Of a DNA stretch of 64,000 bases, positions 10,768-23,383 are shown one piece after another (the stretch's first letter is position 1; each line of letters opens with the position of its first letter). Under the pieces are notes generated by a model. It ran no database searches. It had not been told where the DNA came from and was given only the letters and a program-made list of their open reading frames with translations. The stretch is from Megascapheus bottae (Eukaryota; Chordata; Mammalia; Rodentia; Geomyidae). Position numbers and translations under genes: made by a program. The stretch covers positions 4,029,001 to 4,093,000 of the forward strand of contig JANJXV010000037.1 in NCBI GenBank assembly GCA_024803745.1, given 5' to 3'.

Positions 10768-10951
10768 ATTTTTTGCCAGTCCTGGAGCTTGAACTCATGG
10801 CCTGAGCTCTTTGAGTTTTCTCACAGGTAGCAGTCTACTGCTTGAGCCATAACACCACTTTTGGCTTTTTCTTTCTTATTTGGTACCAAGGAATCAAACC
10901 CAGGCCTTGGTGCATGCTAGGCAAGCATCATCAGGCCATGATCTTAGCTCC
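10768..10951 (-). mobile_element. IDL-type SINE, antisense
   Basis: The family signature 'gccagtcctggagcttgaac' is at the left, and 'gcatgctaggcaagcat' is at the right. A short direct repeat GTTCCATT (10763-10770 and 10957-10964) may be its target duplication. Confidence 0.78.
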
Positions 10952-10959
10952 AATTGGTT

Positions 10960-11070
10960 CCATTCTATAAATTGATAGTACATTGAGGTACAGGAGTGAC
11001 ATGTCCCTAAAATTACACAGCTAGTTAAGAGCTAAAACTAGAAGTAGAACGCAGGCCTTTTTCTTTGCTT
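10960..11070 (-). mobile_element. MIR fragment, antisense
   Basis: 'attgaggtacaggagtgaca' and 'attacacagctagttaagag', followed by 'gaacgcaggcc', match the reverse complement of the MIR tRNA-related and core parts. It is an ancient mammal-wide SINE. Confidence 0.65.
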
Positions 11071-11494
11071 TCTTTGGATTTTATGCAGTGAAAGATCACT
11101 GTGCTTAAAAAAGAATTCAAGTCATTTTTGCTTCAAGAAAAAAGCTGACTTTCCTGATTACAAGCTTAACTAAGTCCTAGAGTAGACATGCCTGGCCCAC
11201 AGATCTTTACCAATTATAGTTTGCAGAAGCAGCTGTTGGAGCTGTGCTTGCAGAAAGTGATACGGGGTCTTCGAAGTAACACTGCTCTGGGGGCTTGTCT
11301 CTATGCCAAAGGAAGCAGCCATTTTGTCCTGTACAGAAAGTGCCCTTGAGAGCATGTGCTACCACAAAACCCCAATGGCTTTCCACATTCTCACCATCCT
11401 TATACGTACACTTCTAGAGGACAAACCCTCTTGGGTCCAACCTCTACACTGATCAACCGTGTTTTGCAATGCAAATTCAGGCAACTCATTTTTT

Positions 11495-11890
11495 GTTTGT
11501 TTTTTATTGTGAAGGTGATGTACAGAGGGGTTACAGCTCTATAATTTAGATATTGAGTGCATTTCTTTTTGAACAGTGTCACCCCTCCTTCATTTTCTCC
11601 TAGTTTTCCCCCCTCCTGGCCCCTTCCCCCAACTTGTGAAGTTCATTTCCAACATAAATGTTTTATGTGTAACACTACTGAATTAGTTCACCCTTTGTCC
11701 CTCCATTTCTGTGCTCCCCAAATCAGATAAACCTATATATAAGACAAATGGTATAGAAATCAAAACTAGTGACAAAAGGGGGAAAATGGCAAGAAAGAAA
11801 AACCCACCAAAAGAGAAAAAAACCCTCTTGTTTCCATCTCTTGGAGTTCCCAGTTCAACTTTATTAGAACAATGTGGTATTGGAAACAGA
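11495..11890 (-). mobile_element. L1 3' UTR fragment, antisense
   Basis: 'tttttattgtgaaggtgatg' and 'tacagaggggttacagctct' at the left match the L1 3' terminus, reversed. A pyrimidine-rich polypurine complement follows (11575-11640), and similarity to the fragment at 22562 continues through 'cttggagttcccagtt' near 11850. Confidence 0.7.
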
Positions 11891-12140
11891 ATGTCTATCC
11901 TTTCACAAATTGCCTTTGGCTGCTTTCATTCTGCAATAGTAATGCTGAGTAGTCATGAGAAAAATATTCTAGGATCACAAGCCTGATATATTTGCTGTCT
12001 GCTCCACTACAAAAAAAATGTGTGTTGAAGTTTTCTCTAGAATAAAAAGTTTTCTCAATCTTATACCCTACATAAATGAATGTCCACTGTTGCATATCTG
12101 TGAAATGCAACTTGATCATTTGAATTTAAAAATATAATAA

Positions 12141-12366
12141 GCTGGGCACTGGTGGCACATTCCTGTAAATCCTAGCCTCTCAGGAGGCTGAGACCCGAGG
12201 AACAGCATTCCAAGCCAGCCTAGGCAGGAAAGTCTACGAGACTCATCTCCAATTAACCACCAAAAAGCTAGTATAGCTGTGGCTCAAGTTGTAGAGTGCT
12301 AGCCTTAAGCAATAAAGCTCAGAAACAGTGCCCAGGCCTTAAGTTCAAGGCCCAGAACCAGCATGT
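12141..12366 (+). mobile_element. B1-ID composite SINE, nearly full length
   Basis: A good reference copy. The left B1-like part runs 12141-12235, the bridge 'ctccaattaaccaccaaaaa' lies near 12248-12267, and the right ID-like part with 'gctgtggctcaagttgtaga' runs to 12366. Confidence 0.9.
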
Positions 12367-13164
12367 GTCTTTAATGTAGTAATTCCTCTCCTGTATAACA
12401 ATGACCCTCATTGACTGATGATACAGAGTGGCTGACATTATTAGTGACCTCTTACTGTGAAGCAGCCATTACACTACTTGCTTTAAAGATGTGGTTTTAT
12501 TTGATGTCACAAATTACATACTGTATTTCCATGAAGGCTTTGAAAAGTTTCATTTCCTAAAATCATACTGTTATGAAACTATAGACTATGTTACAATCCT
12601 GATTCTTAAACTGAATGGTACATTATGTGGACAAATAAGGAAGAGTTGTGATTTTCCTATCAAACTAAGCAACCCTTAGTTCTGTGGTGTCAACAGTCAT
12701 GTAACAGTACTTGTGATTTTAGGCCTTGTGAATTCAGTCAACTGCACTCCACTGTAACAAATGCTGGCACCAGATTACGTGAGTCAAGTGGTTGGATTCA
12801 TGAAGGAAGGCACTATTTGTACTGGATGTCTGGAGTCCCGGCTTTGTCTATGTACTTGAATGGAAGTCTTCTCTGTTTTCCGATCAGGATGAAAATATCC
12901 ATGATGGTGTCATGCTCACATCTCATGCCTGTGCTCTGATTGCTGGACAACTGGGACTAGCTTTACACACATTCATTCCCACCATAGACTAGGGCTGACA
13001 TGACAGTCTCTGGGCATCCATATCACTTACAAGGCTACTGAGTTTTCCCAAAGGGATGATTTCAAATACAGGAAATTGTTTTCAGCCCAATATGTCAGCT
13101 TATAAATACAATGCCTCTTGATCAATGCCATGCTTTCTACAGGTCTCCCTAATCTCTCAACTCA
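12367..13164. other. No recognised element
   Basis: Mixed-composition sequence with only short open frames (under 70 codons) and no repeat family I could recognise. Confidence 0.5.
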
Positions 13165-16121
13165 AAAATACCTTGGGCCAATGGGAACAATCACAACTGA
13201 TATCCAAGAAATTCGGTCCATAATGAATAGGTACTACCAGGGCCTATAATCAAAGAAACAAGAAAATCTAGCAGAAATGGATGATTTCTTAAATAAATAT
13301 AGGCTACCCACACTGAACAATGAAGAGGTAAACAAATTGAACAGACCAATTTCTTACAATGAAATTGTGGAAGCAAACAGGAAAATGCCAACCAAAAAGA
13401 GCCCAGGTCCAGACGGTTTCACTGTGGAATTCTAGAAGACATTTAAAGATGAAATAACACCTATACTCTTGAAACTCTTCCAAGAAATAGAAACAGAAGG
13501 AGCAATACCAAACTCATTTTATGAAGCTAATATTACTCTCATCCCCTAAGCAGGGAAAAACCCAACAAAAAAAAGAAAACTACAGACCTATCTCTCTAAT
13601 GAACACAGACTCAAAACTCAAAATATTAGCAAACAGAACATAAAAACAAATTAAAAAATATATACACCACTATCAAGTCGGCTTCATCCTACAGAAGCAA
13701 GGCTGGTTTAACATTCACAAATCAATGTAATACATCACATCAATACAGCTAAGGATAAAAATCATATAATTTCTCTGGATGCTGAGAAGGCATTCGACAA
13801 AATACAACATCCATTCATGTTGAAAGCACTAGAAAAAATAGGAATAAGAGGTACATTCCTCAAAATAGTGAAAGATATATATGAAAAACCTACAGCCAGT
13901 ATTATACTAAATGGTGAAAGACTGGTACCATTTACCTTAAAATCAGGAACTGGACAGGGATGCCCACTCTCTCCATTTCTCTTCAGTAGAGTGCTGAAAC
14001 CCTTAGCCAAAGCAATAAGGCAAGAAAAGGACATCAAAGGGATCCACATAGGGAAAGAAGAAATTAAACTATCCCTATTCGCAGATGACATGATCCTCTA
14101 CTTGAGTGACCCAACAAACTCCACTCCCAAACTTCTAGAATTAATAAACTACTTTAGCAAAGTGACAGGATACAAAATTAACCTTCAGAAGTCAGTAGCC
14201 TTCTTGTACACCAACAATAAACAAACAGAAGGCCAAATCAAGAAAATGATCCCATTCCCAATAGCCCCACAAAGAATAAAATACTTAGGAATTAACTTAA
14301 CCAAAGATGTAAAGGAATTATTTAATGAAAACTATAAAAGCCTAACAAGAGAAATTAAAGAGGATACCAGGAAATGGAAAGACATCCCATGCTCATGGCT
14401 AGGGAGGACCAACATAGTGAAAATGGCTATACTGCCAAAATTGATATACAAATTCAATGCAATCCCCATCAAAATCCCAAAGATATTCTTTATTGAAAAA
14501 GAAGATACATTCCAAAGGTTCATATGGAACAAGAAAAGACCTAGAATAGCCAAAACAATTCTAGGCAAAAAGAGCAATGCTGGTGATATTACAATACCAG
14601 ATTCAAACTCTACTATAGACCCATAATAACAAAAACCGCTTGGTATTGGCACAAAAACAGACCAGAAGATCAGTGGAAGAATAGAAGACCCAGAAATAGA
14701 ACCACATACCTATAGTCAACTTGTATTTGACAAAGGAGCCAAAGATATACAGTGGAACAAACACAGCCTATTCAATTATTGGTGCTGGCAAAACTGGGCA
14801 GCCACATGCAGAAAACTAAAAATTGACCCTAGCCTTTCGCCATGCACAAGCATTAACTCAAAGTGGATCAAAGACCTCAACGTCAGACCGGAAACCGTGA
14901 AACTGCTACATGATAGAGTAGGAGAGACACTGGAACTCATAGGCACAGGCAAAAGATTCCTGAACAGAGTCCCAGGGTCACAACAGATTGGAGAGAGACT
15001 TGACAAATGGGACTACCTAAAAATAAACATTTTCTGCACAGTTAAAAGCGTAGTCACAAAAGTAGAGAGACAGCCAACCAACTGGGAAAAGATATTTACC
15101 AATAATACATCTGATAAATGCTTAATATCCAGTATCTACAGGGAACTCAAGAAACTAATCCCCCCAAAACTGACAAACCATTCACTAAATGGGCAAGGGA
15201 ACTAAAGAGAGACTTATCAAATGAAGAGATTATGGAAGAAAAGCATATGAGAAAATGTTCATCATCCATGGTCATAAAGGAAATGCAAATAAAAACAACC
15301 CTAAGATACCACCTTACCCCAACAAGAATGGCCAAGATTTTGAACTCAGATAATGACAGTTTCTAGCAGGGTTGTGGAGAAAAAGGAACCCTACTACACT
15401 GCTGGTGGGAATATAGACTAGTTCAGCCACTCTGGAAAGCAGTGTGGAGGTTTCTTAAAGAACTGAAAATAGACCTTCCCTATGATCCCGCCATACCACT
15501 TCTGGGCATCTATCCTGAACATCATGACCCAAGATATTATAAGGACACCTGCTCAGCTCTGTTTATCTCTGCACTATTCACAATAGGCAGGCAATGGAAA
15601 CAATCCAGATGCCCTACTGCAGATGAATGGATACAGAAAATGTGGTACATATGTACAATAGAATTCTACATAGCCAACAGACAAGATAAAATAATGGCAT
15701 TTGCAGGGAAGTGGTTGAATCTAGAATGAATCATGTTGAGTGAGACAAGTCAAGATCAAAGGAACAAAAGGCACATGGTATCCTTAATATGTGGCTATTA
15801 GATCCAAACAGTACAAGAGCGAGGACTCAATATTTGCATACCCAATGCTATGGTCATGATACTGGAAATATTAACATAACTACATAGACCTAAAAACCTA
15901 TGACTATAGACATAATGTTTTATTTCATAAATTAATATATATCATAGACATGATATACAAACCCTTAGCCTAATTTTGATTATGTTCTAAAAACTAAGTG
16001 CCAGTGATTGTATATAGAGATTCCCTTCTTGAACACTTGTTTGTTAAACATGTCATTCGAAATATGATGTAAAAATCAATGTTAATAAATTCTTTAATAA
16101 TAAAAAAAATATCTTGGGCCA
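13165..16121 (+). mobile_element. Decayed L1 (RT to 3' end), second subfamily, with 16-bp target duplication
   Basis: AAAATACCTTGGGCCA at 13165-13180 and the same 16-mer with one C-to-T change at 16106-16121 bracket a 2.9-kb 5'-truncated L1. The body begins before the RT core, passes through RT, and ends in a 3' UTR with 'aagtgccagtgattgtatat' and 'atcaatgttaataaattc'. That 3' end recurs at 27762 and 54283 and differs from the L1 at 7.6 kb. The right duplication overlaps the start of a SINE at 16115, so the L1 probably inserted at the edge of a pre-existing SINE. Confidence 0.92.
13181..15810 (+). pseudogene. L1 ORF2 pseudogene with reverse transcriptase core
   Basis: ORF2 encodes the endonuclease/reverse transcriptase that drives L1 target-primed reverse transcription. 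Here the endonuclease is absent. The longest open part (13817-14626, 269 codons) keeps '[14 protein letters not shown]' and the catalytic FADD at 14078-14089. The frame upstream is broken, for example by a TAG near 13433 and a TAA near 13547. Later parts are in other frames (14897-15205, 15118-15366, 15442-15729). In the C-terminal CCHC motif the first Cys is Phe, the next codon is TAG (15364-15366) and the last Cys is Tyr. A TGA at 15727 ends the last frame about 27 codons before the expected end. It is inactive. Confidence 0.92.
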
Positions 16122-16305
16122 GAAGTGTAGTCTAATAGTGGAGTGCTCACCTAGCATTCATGAAGCCCTGAGTTCGATTCCTTTGTAGGACAAACCAAGT
16201 GACAGACTGCTAGCCTAGAACAAAATATCTCCAAGGACATTGTCCAGGCCCTGAGTTCAAGCCCCAGCACTGGCAAAAAAAAACAAACAGACAAACAAAA
16301 ACACT
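16115..16305 (+). mobile_element. IDL-type SINE
   Basis: The head has 'aatagtggagtgctcacc' and box B-like 'gagttcgattcct'. The right half ends 'gttcaagccccagcactggc' followed by an A/CAAA tail. The middle part is shorter than in the consensus copy at 42745. Confidence 0.82.
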
Positions 16306-16924
16306 TTGTACAACTTCCAGATGATTATTTTAATTTTTAAAAAGCCAGGAAATGTACTCTGTCAGTTTTCTGAAGAACAACTTCCCTCCTCCAGTAGTCT
16401 ACTGACCTCAGCTGCCAAGCCCACCCAAGCTAGAGGAATAGAGTAGACTCAAAGAATCAACAGTCATCTTTATTCTGACGTGAGGTCTTTCAGGGCAAGC
16501 AAGTTTCAGAAATGTTGATCACCTTGGATGATTCACAAGATACATTTGTATATTAAATACTGAGACTGGCCAGGATGAACAAACCTATTTCCCAATATAA
16601 TTAACCACAGAGGCTTATTTTTACATCATAACTGTTGACCTTTCACTTGATGAAATATTTTTCTAAGGAAGTACTCTTAAATGCATGCATGCAAGCTAAT
16701 CTTTACACCATCATTTGTGGTATAATAACATTGCACCATAGCTCTAAGTTAAATATCCAATTTGATAGAGATGGTTAGGTAATAAGTCATGATGTTGGAA
16801 TTAAATTCATGTTTGCATAAAGATTTTCCTATCCAAAGTTATGCTTGCATGGTAAAAATGCTGTGCTATATTTTAGATTGCTTTTATTTATCTTAGCTAT
16901 TTAGTTTAAGCTGCTTATCAGTGC
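16306..16924. other. No recognised element
   Basis: AT-rich, without a notable open frame or repeat. Confidence 0.5.
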
Positions 16925-17517
16925 ATTCACAATTGTGAGAAATGATGAGTTGCTGTACAACTTCCATCCTTCACCACTTTCCCCTAATGGCAATACCCTG
17001 TCCAAGTACAGCATTATATCACAGCCAAGAAACTGGCATACAATTCACTGACCCTACTGAGCATTCTCTCTGTACTCACTGCATGTTTATTCCCATCAAT
17101 TTTATAATATGTACATTCATGGCATGTAACTACCTTTTCAGTGATAGCACATAGCAGTTCCAGCAAGAGTCCCTCTTGCTTCCCTCTGTACCCTACCCCT
17201 CTTGAACACCATCTCTAGAAGTTTAGTCGTTTTATGGATTTATACAAATACAATATACAACCTCTTAGAATTGTCTTTTAACTCAGCAGAATCTTCTTGT
17301 CATTCATCCCAATGTTTGCCCATACAAGTATCTCCATAGCATAAATGTGCTACAGTTGTTTGACCTTTCAGTTGTTGAAGGACAGTTAGGTATTTTATAG
17401 CTTTAGGCTATTACAAATGAGGCTGCTATGAACATGCCATGCACAAGATTTTATATGATTATACATTTTGTTTTCTTGATAAATGGGTCAAGAACTGACT
17501 TTCTGGGTTACATGAGT

Positions 17518-17776
17518 GTTTTGTTTTGTTTTGTTTGTTTTTTTGTTTTGTTTTTTGGGTCATGGTGGTTTGAACTCGGCCTGTGCACTGTCCCTGAGCT
17601 CTTCAGCTCAAGGCTACCACCTTACCATTGAGCCAAGCCCAACTTCCCATTTTCTAGAGGTTAATTGGAGATAAGAGTCTCAGATCCTTTTGTGCTGGGC
17701 TGGCTTTGAGCCTTGATCCTCAGATTTCAACCTCCTGAGTAGTTAGGATTACAGGCATGAGCCACCACGCCGGGCT
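17518..17776 (-). mobile_element. B1-ID composite SINE, antisense, with (GTTTT)n start
   Basis: The T-rich left edge (17518-17557) is the reversed A-rich tail. 'ttaattggagataagagtct' and 'cctgagtagttaggattaca' mark the bridge and B1-like part. Confidence 0.85.
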
Positions 17777-17789
17777 ATTTTCTTTTTTC

Positions 17790-17872
17790 TGTTTTTATGG
17801 TATTGGGGGTTGAATTAAGGGACCTGGGTTTTCTACATAAGCACTCTACCACTGAGCTATGTTCCAGCCTTT
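17790..17872 (-). mobile_element. ID SINE, antisense
   Basis: 'gggggttgaattaagggacc' and 'aagcactctaccactgagct' are the reverse complement of a simple ID element. It is short, without the dimeric right half. Confidence 0.7.
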
Positions 17873-18062
17873 TTTGCTTTCATAATTTTTTCCTGGTACT
17901 ATGAGCCTCCTTCTTATACTTCCCCTGCAGCTGGGAGTACAGCTGTATCACATTCTCCTTAATTCAGCTGGAAACTTGCTGCCTTTTTTTTTTGATTGGG
18001 CTAGTCTGTAACCTGCCTTCTGAGTAACTGTGATTATAGGTATGATCCATAGCACCAGCTCA
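17873..18062 (-). mobile_element. B1-derived fragments, antisense
   Basis: Two weak B1-like ends are visible: 'gcagctgggagtacagctg' near 17928, and 'tctgagtaactgtgattata' near 18020 after a T-run (17974-17984). This may be one old dimer or two insertions. Confidence 0.5.
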
Positions 18063-18100
18063 TGTAATAGTAATTTTAAGGGTATAAATTCTAGGATTAC

Positions 18101-19151
18101 ACATATGTAAACTATGTAGTAAAATGCTCAAAGAAAATATATTCAGACTACTAGTGGATGATATTATGTTTCAGGAAAAGTGAGTAATCCTAAAATCTTT
18201 TTATATTCCTCTAATTTCTAAGTTTTCTTAAAGATGTTTAATAAACAAGTAAATACACATTGGTAATAATGGAAGGAAATTTATCAATAGCTTAAGGTAA
18301 TGGCCTCTTATTTGTGAGATTAGGTTATTTTAATTTTCTTTAGACATTTATGAACTCTAAAAATTAGGAAAATATGTTATGTACTAAAACATTAAAATTA
18401 TTCTCATATAATTCAGATATTAATCTTTTTCTAATGGGTTTATCTGATCACTATAATTTAAGAATCTGATCCTTTGAGGGAGGGGCAAGCTTATTTATTC
18501 CCTATTACATCTGAAGTTTGAAGTTCTTAGTTTTCTTTCCTTTATTTTGTTCAAAATCTATCAGCACTCATTCCTCATTCTGTCCCAGAGAATATCTCAT
18601 GGTACTCATTATTCTTCTCTTGAATTCTTCACATCAAGCCAGAAATAAACTTGAAGTCTCTTGAAATTAATTACATTGCTTAGTCTAGACTCTTGTCCCT
18701 TAACATTGATTAACACTTTTGAATCTTTCCAGAAACTATCTTGGTTGACAATAGTTTATCTCAGAATACCTTCTCGTGTCTATCCAAAGGGATTAAATAA
18801 ACTAAGGACTAAAGGCTCTGCCAATAGTGTCCCCTGGAGCTTTTTCCTACATCATTCCTAATGTCTCATCTACGTATTTTTAGCACACAAACAAATCAAC
18901 CCCTTTCCTTCAAGCCCTGTTATCAAGATATCTAGTGACTAATCAACGTTTTGTAGTTGCCTTCAAAGAAAAATTAATGTTTTCCTTCCTAAATCTCTAC
19001 AGTTGAGTTTTTATCACATATAGTTAAATACTATGAACAAAATTTTGGAAAAATACCTTTGCTGAATCTTTAAATTATAACTTCTCCTGCCCCTCCCATC
19101 AACTCTCTTGAATTTAGGATAACTTTTAAGACAATTACAGTGAATAGCAGC
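18101..19151. other. No recognised element
   Basis: AT-rich sequence with only short frames. No repeat family was identified. Confidence 0.5.
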
Positions 19152-19346
19152 TTTTTTTTTTTGCCAGACCTGGGCTTGAGTTCAGGACCTGAGCACTGTC
19201 CTTGAACTTTCTCAAAGCTAGAGCTCTACCACTTGAGTCTCAGCACCACGTCTGGCTTTGTCTATGTATGTGGTACCGAGGAATCAAACCCAGGTCTTCG
19301 TGAATGCTAGGCAAGCACTCTACCACTAGGCCAAACTCCCAGCCCC
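19152..19346 (-). mobile_element. IDL SINE, antisense
   Basis: A T-run, then 'gccagacctgggcttgag', 'gtatgtggtaccgaggaat' and 'aggccaaactcccagcccc'. It is full length and little diverged. No clear target duplication was seen. Confidence 0.88.
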
Positions 19347-20097
19347 TTTTGGGAAGTTTTTGAAGAAACTTCCATGTCCTCCCCAGAGGATCCTAAGCCC
19401 ACATCTCCTGTGTGCCTCATGGAAGAAAGGAGCAGGGCTATGCAGAGCCAAGGAGAGCCAACCATTTTCAAGGGGAGCATATGAAAATTGATGATTCTGA
19501 ATCTGTCCTTTCTAAATTACACATTCATGTTCAGAAAGCAGGCTTCTTGAGAAAAGATGGGAAATGATGGAGCCAATGAGCTCATGTCATACCAAGGGAC
19601 TTACTTAGACTCAGCAGCCCTGACACACATTTAGAATTTTATTTTCATTCTGTATTTAACCCAATCAGGAGAGAACATGATCGCCATTAAAGTCTCAATG
19701 GGCCAAAAGTAGAGTGGAGCTGGGAAGAAAAGCTGGACAATTTCTCATGATCAGACAGGTACGTCTGTTCTGAATCCCACTTTCTAAGTGGCCATTCACT
19801 GTTCTCTCCACATGGGTAGCATTTCCTCCAGCACAGGATTCTAGGGTACAATTCATCAATTCATCATTCTTGGGGTCTAGCGGGAAGAATCTAACCTATT
19901 CAGACATGAAGTAAGTCTTCCTTAGTGCAAATACTTCATGCAAGGAGCAAACTAGAAAACTTCTAGATGGCACAGGCTAAAGCTAATCAACATGACGAGT
20001 AAAGAAATTTCCAAATCCTGAATTTCATTTCAAAATTTAGGGAGACATTGTTGAATGTGATATGTTCGGTACATAACCAACGGTTTATCTCCTCTAG

Positions 20098-20098
<1 letters not shown>
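19347..20098. other. No recognised element
   Basis: Non-repetitive by eye, of moderate GC, with no long frame. Confidence 0.5.
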
Positions 20099-20140
<42 letters not shown>

Positions 20141-20205
20141 TATGTGGGGGTGGTGTGTATGCCAGTACTAGGGACTGAACTCAGTGCCTGGGAACCATCC
20201 CACAA
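20099..20205 (-). mobile_element. (GT)n microsatellite joined to an antisense ID fragment
   Basis: A GT run covers 20099-20137. It then grades into 'ccagtactagggactgaact', which is the reversed 3' end of an ID-type SINE. The arrangement mirrors the SINE tails at 3012 and 10565. Confidence 0.75.
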
Positions 20206-22560
20206 TGAATAATAAAGATATTATTATCTAAAGAAAGAGTTATGTTATAATTCACATATTTTCACCCCAGAATAAATTCCCTTCCTGATCTCAGATTGGT
20301 TATTCCTCCAAGAATGACCCCTTTCCTACTTTTAGGGGGTAAAAGGGTTGGTTTTGCCCTGGTAGAAAACCTAGGAACTAAACTTAAAATCCCCGTGTCC
20401 TTCTGTTTAGGGAAATTATTGCCACCTAAACTAGGATCAAGCCTCAGTTAGAGTCATAGAGAAGCAAAGATATAGATTGTTATGATCTTTTGTTTCATGA
20501 TTTTTTTCTATGAGAAGCAAGAGACAAAAGCTGGTGTTGTGACAGCTCTCTTGTGAGGAAAGGGAATGAGAATAGAGTGAGTCCTAAAGATGGGGCCAAA
20601 AAAATAATAGAGAACAAAGCTCCATTCTGTTGACACTGCAAGAAGCGCTGGCCAGACTATTTCTTAAGGAGAACTTGTCCTGGACTCTTCCCTTGTGTGA
20701 GCTGAGAATTGCTTTTTTCTTTTTCTATTTTTTGAGTAAGGGTTTTTCATTTTGACAAGAGTCTCAAATATTACATGTAAGAACAAAGAAGCTATATGCA
20801 TTCAGAAGAGAGAAGGAAGAGTTCTTGTTTCTGGAGCCTGTGGAAGAAGGCATAGCAAATAAAAGCAGAGGTTCTGGCTCTGCTATCCCTGACTTGCTTT
20901 AAATTTTTAAATGATCTAAAACATGTTTGGATTTAGGTTAGAGATTGTATGCATAAAAGTCTCCATATAAATCTTATTCAGTGCCTCTCTTTTGGGCTCT
21001 ATTTAGAGGTAAGGGTTTTTTTTTAATGATCATACATAGAATTTTCCATCAAAACTGGTCAAATGCCCAAATGGCCAAAATCTATTCTCTTTATTTGAAG
21101 ATTCCTTTAGGGAAGGCCACTCTCCACTTTCCACTGGCTCAGGCAATGGATGGCACTGACTATCTCTCAAAGCTGCAGGACAGACCCACACCTGAGCATG
21201 TGTAATACAAGCTGCCTACCCTGAAGTGTTTGCAGAGTAGCTGAAGAAAGACAAGCTAATGGAATTGTGGGGTCAAGATTGAAGCACATCTCATGAACAC
21301 TAGGGATGAGTCTAGAGAGGGAAGCATAGCCGATAGTTGCAGAAAGACTAGAGCTGGTGTCTTCTCCTGAGTCCCTGAATCTAGCTCTGTCTCCTAACCT
21401 GAACTTTTGGTTACAAGCAGAATAAATATTCTTATATGTCTTGGAGCCTTTGGTTTAGTCGAAACTACTTGGATATGGCAAGCTTTTCAAAATGAGAACT
21501 TCATTTTCGCCTACTTGCAGGTGACTGAGTAATTAGAGAGGTAAGAGTCATAAGCTTGGAAGAAGTAGGGATGTAGAAGTGGCTGTTTCAGAGAATACAG
21601 ATCAAAGGCTTTTGAAAGAAAGTGCATTTGCACTGAAATATGAATTTATGCATAACCCACACCTTATTTTTTCATGAAATATATCAGCAGAGCACTTTTA
21701 TTCAAAGTAACACTGATACACATCTGCTCCAATAAATTAGTCTTGCAAGCTCAAGTGATGCATTTGGCAGGAAAACAATTTGATTCCCTGTTGTACATGG
21801 GTGGAGTAAAAGGAGACAGGAGAAGAAAAGGACAGACAGGTCTAAAGATGCAATGGTGGGAGTGAGAGCAGGAAAAGAGCCTGGCAGGCCCCTCCCATAC
21901 AGGCTCTGTATCTGTCAGCCTGGCTTTGACCTGCTATATATGCAAGCTACTGGACACCCTATCTGCAGGGCGCTGAGAGCTGTGCATATGGGCCCTGAGT
22001 CGAGCATGACTCATTGTCACGGAAGATTTGCACAGCAACAATGGGCTTATTGAACCCTAGAGGTGTGAGCTGGGAAGTTTGTGATAGCTGCACAGGGCCT
22101 CTGTATTGCAGTGATGGTGTGCTAGGATTGAGGTAATAAGCCCAGATGCAAATCCACACCTATTCTCATCTTAGAATATCTACATATAATCCCTGCACGA
22201 GTCTACCCAATCTCTAACTCCCCAAAGTCAATGTCAATGTGCCTCCATGTAGCCACAAAGGTGAGTAAATTATGATTTAGACTTCAACTCAAACCCCATC
22301 TGTGATGGTTTCTAAATGTGCCATTTGGGGCAACTTCTGGACCAGCCACAGGACTCTAGGCTCTGGGGAAGAATGCACCTGTCAATCTAACCGCAGTCTT
22401 TTGGACAGTAGGGATTCGGTCTCAACTCTTGTCCTCTTATTGTTACAGCTGATATTTCATGGGAATTGGTTATACCATAGTTTAAGTACAAACATCAGAG
22501 AAATGGTGCTTTCCTGCTTTTCTTTCCATTCCAATGCTTTCAGAAGTAGTTTATGTGGGC
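20206..22560. other. No recognised element
   Basis: 2.3 kb with only short open frames. It has no microsatellite and no SINE that I could recognise, so it is the longest SINE-free block in the first half. Confidence 0.5.
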
Positions 22561-22960
22561 TGTTTCTTTTTTATTGTGATTATTTTATTGTGATGTACAG
22601 AGGAGTTACAGTTACACAAGTCAGGTAATAAAGACATTTCTTTTTAGACAATGTCACCCTTCCCTTGCTCTCTCCCAGGTTTTCCCTCCCATCCTCACTC
22701 ACGAATTTTTGTATGGTTCATTTACAACAGAATGTCTCCTAAGTACTACCGCTAAATGTGTTTACCTTTGTCCCTCATTTCTGTACCCCTGCCTACCCCC
22801 TCCAAAACAAATAGATGACAAACAAGGCAAAAAGAGAAGAAAAGATAAACAGCAGTGAAGAAAAATACTCATTTACATTTGTTGGAGTTCATTTCTGTAA
22901 ATGTTATTTGATGTGATCAGATGCACATAGACATTATACCTTGGTGTTCCTCTCCAAAGC
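22561..22960 (-). mobile_element. L1 3' UTR fragment, antisense
   Basis: It begins with a local repeat of 'ttattgtgat' and 'gtacagaggagttacagtta', then the pyrimidine-rich stretch 'cccaggttttccctcccatc'. Similarity to the fragment at 11495 continues to 'gttggagttcatttct'. Confidence 0.7.
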
Positions 22961-23142
22961 CTGCCCTGTTTTGGACTCTCTGTGTATAAATGGCTCAAGT
23001 CCTGTATAATTTATGATGTTCAGTGTATGTGTTTATATGGTATCTTCACACTAGCAAGGAAATGGAGCTTTGACATCATCACTTGCCAAACCATGTCTGT
23101 AATTGAACTGTGTCTTTTCCTTTTTATATTAAACCTCTTGAT

Positions 23143-23383
23143 TCTTTATTTTTTGTTTGTTTGCCAGTTCTGGGACTTGAACTCAGGACCTGGGCACTGT
23201 CCCTGAGCCTCTTTGTGCTCAGGGCTAGTGCTCTATCACTTGAGCCACAGCACCACTTCCAGCTTTTTCTTTTTGGGGATAAGAGTCTCATGGGGACTTT
23301 TCTGTCCAGACTGGCTTCACACTGCAGTCCTCAGATCTCAGTCTCCTAAATAGCAAGGATTATAGGCCTGAGCCACCAGTTTC
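23143..23383 (-). mobile_element. B1-ID composite SINE, antisense
   Basis: Starts with TTTG-rich sequence and 'gccagttctgggacttgaac'. The right end has 'tcagatctcagtctcctaaa' and 'gattataggcctgagccac'. Confidence 0.88.

Larger units (their letters stand above)
16925..18100 (-). mobile_element. Old L1 (L1MA-like) 3' part, antisense, interrupted
   Basis: 'gagttgctgtacaacttcca', 'tttatggatttatacaaat', 'ggctgctatgaacatgcc' and 'gggttacatgagtg' are the reverse complement of L1 3' UTR and ORF2 C-terminus in correct antisense order. SINEs at 17553-18062 split it, and 'tcatgtaatagtaattttaa' at 18060 looks like its continuation. Confidence 0.7.
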
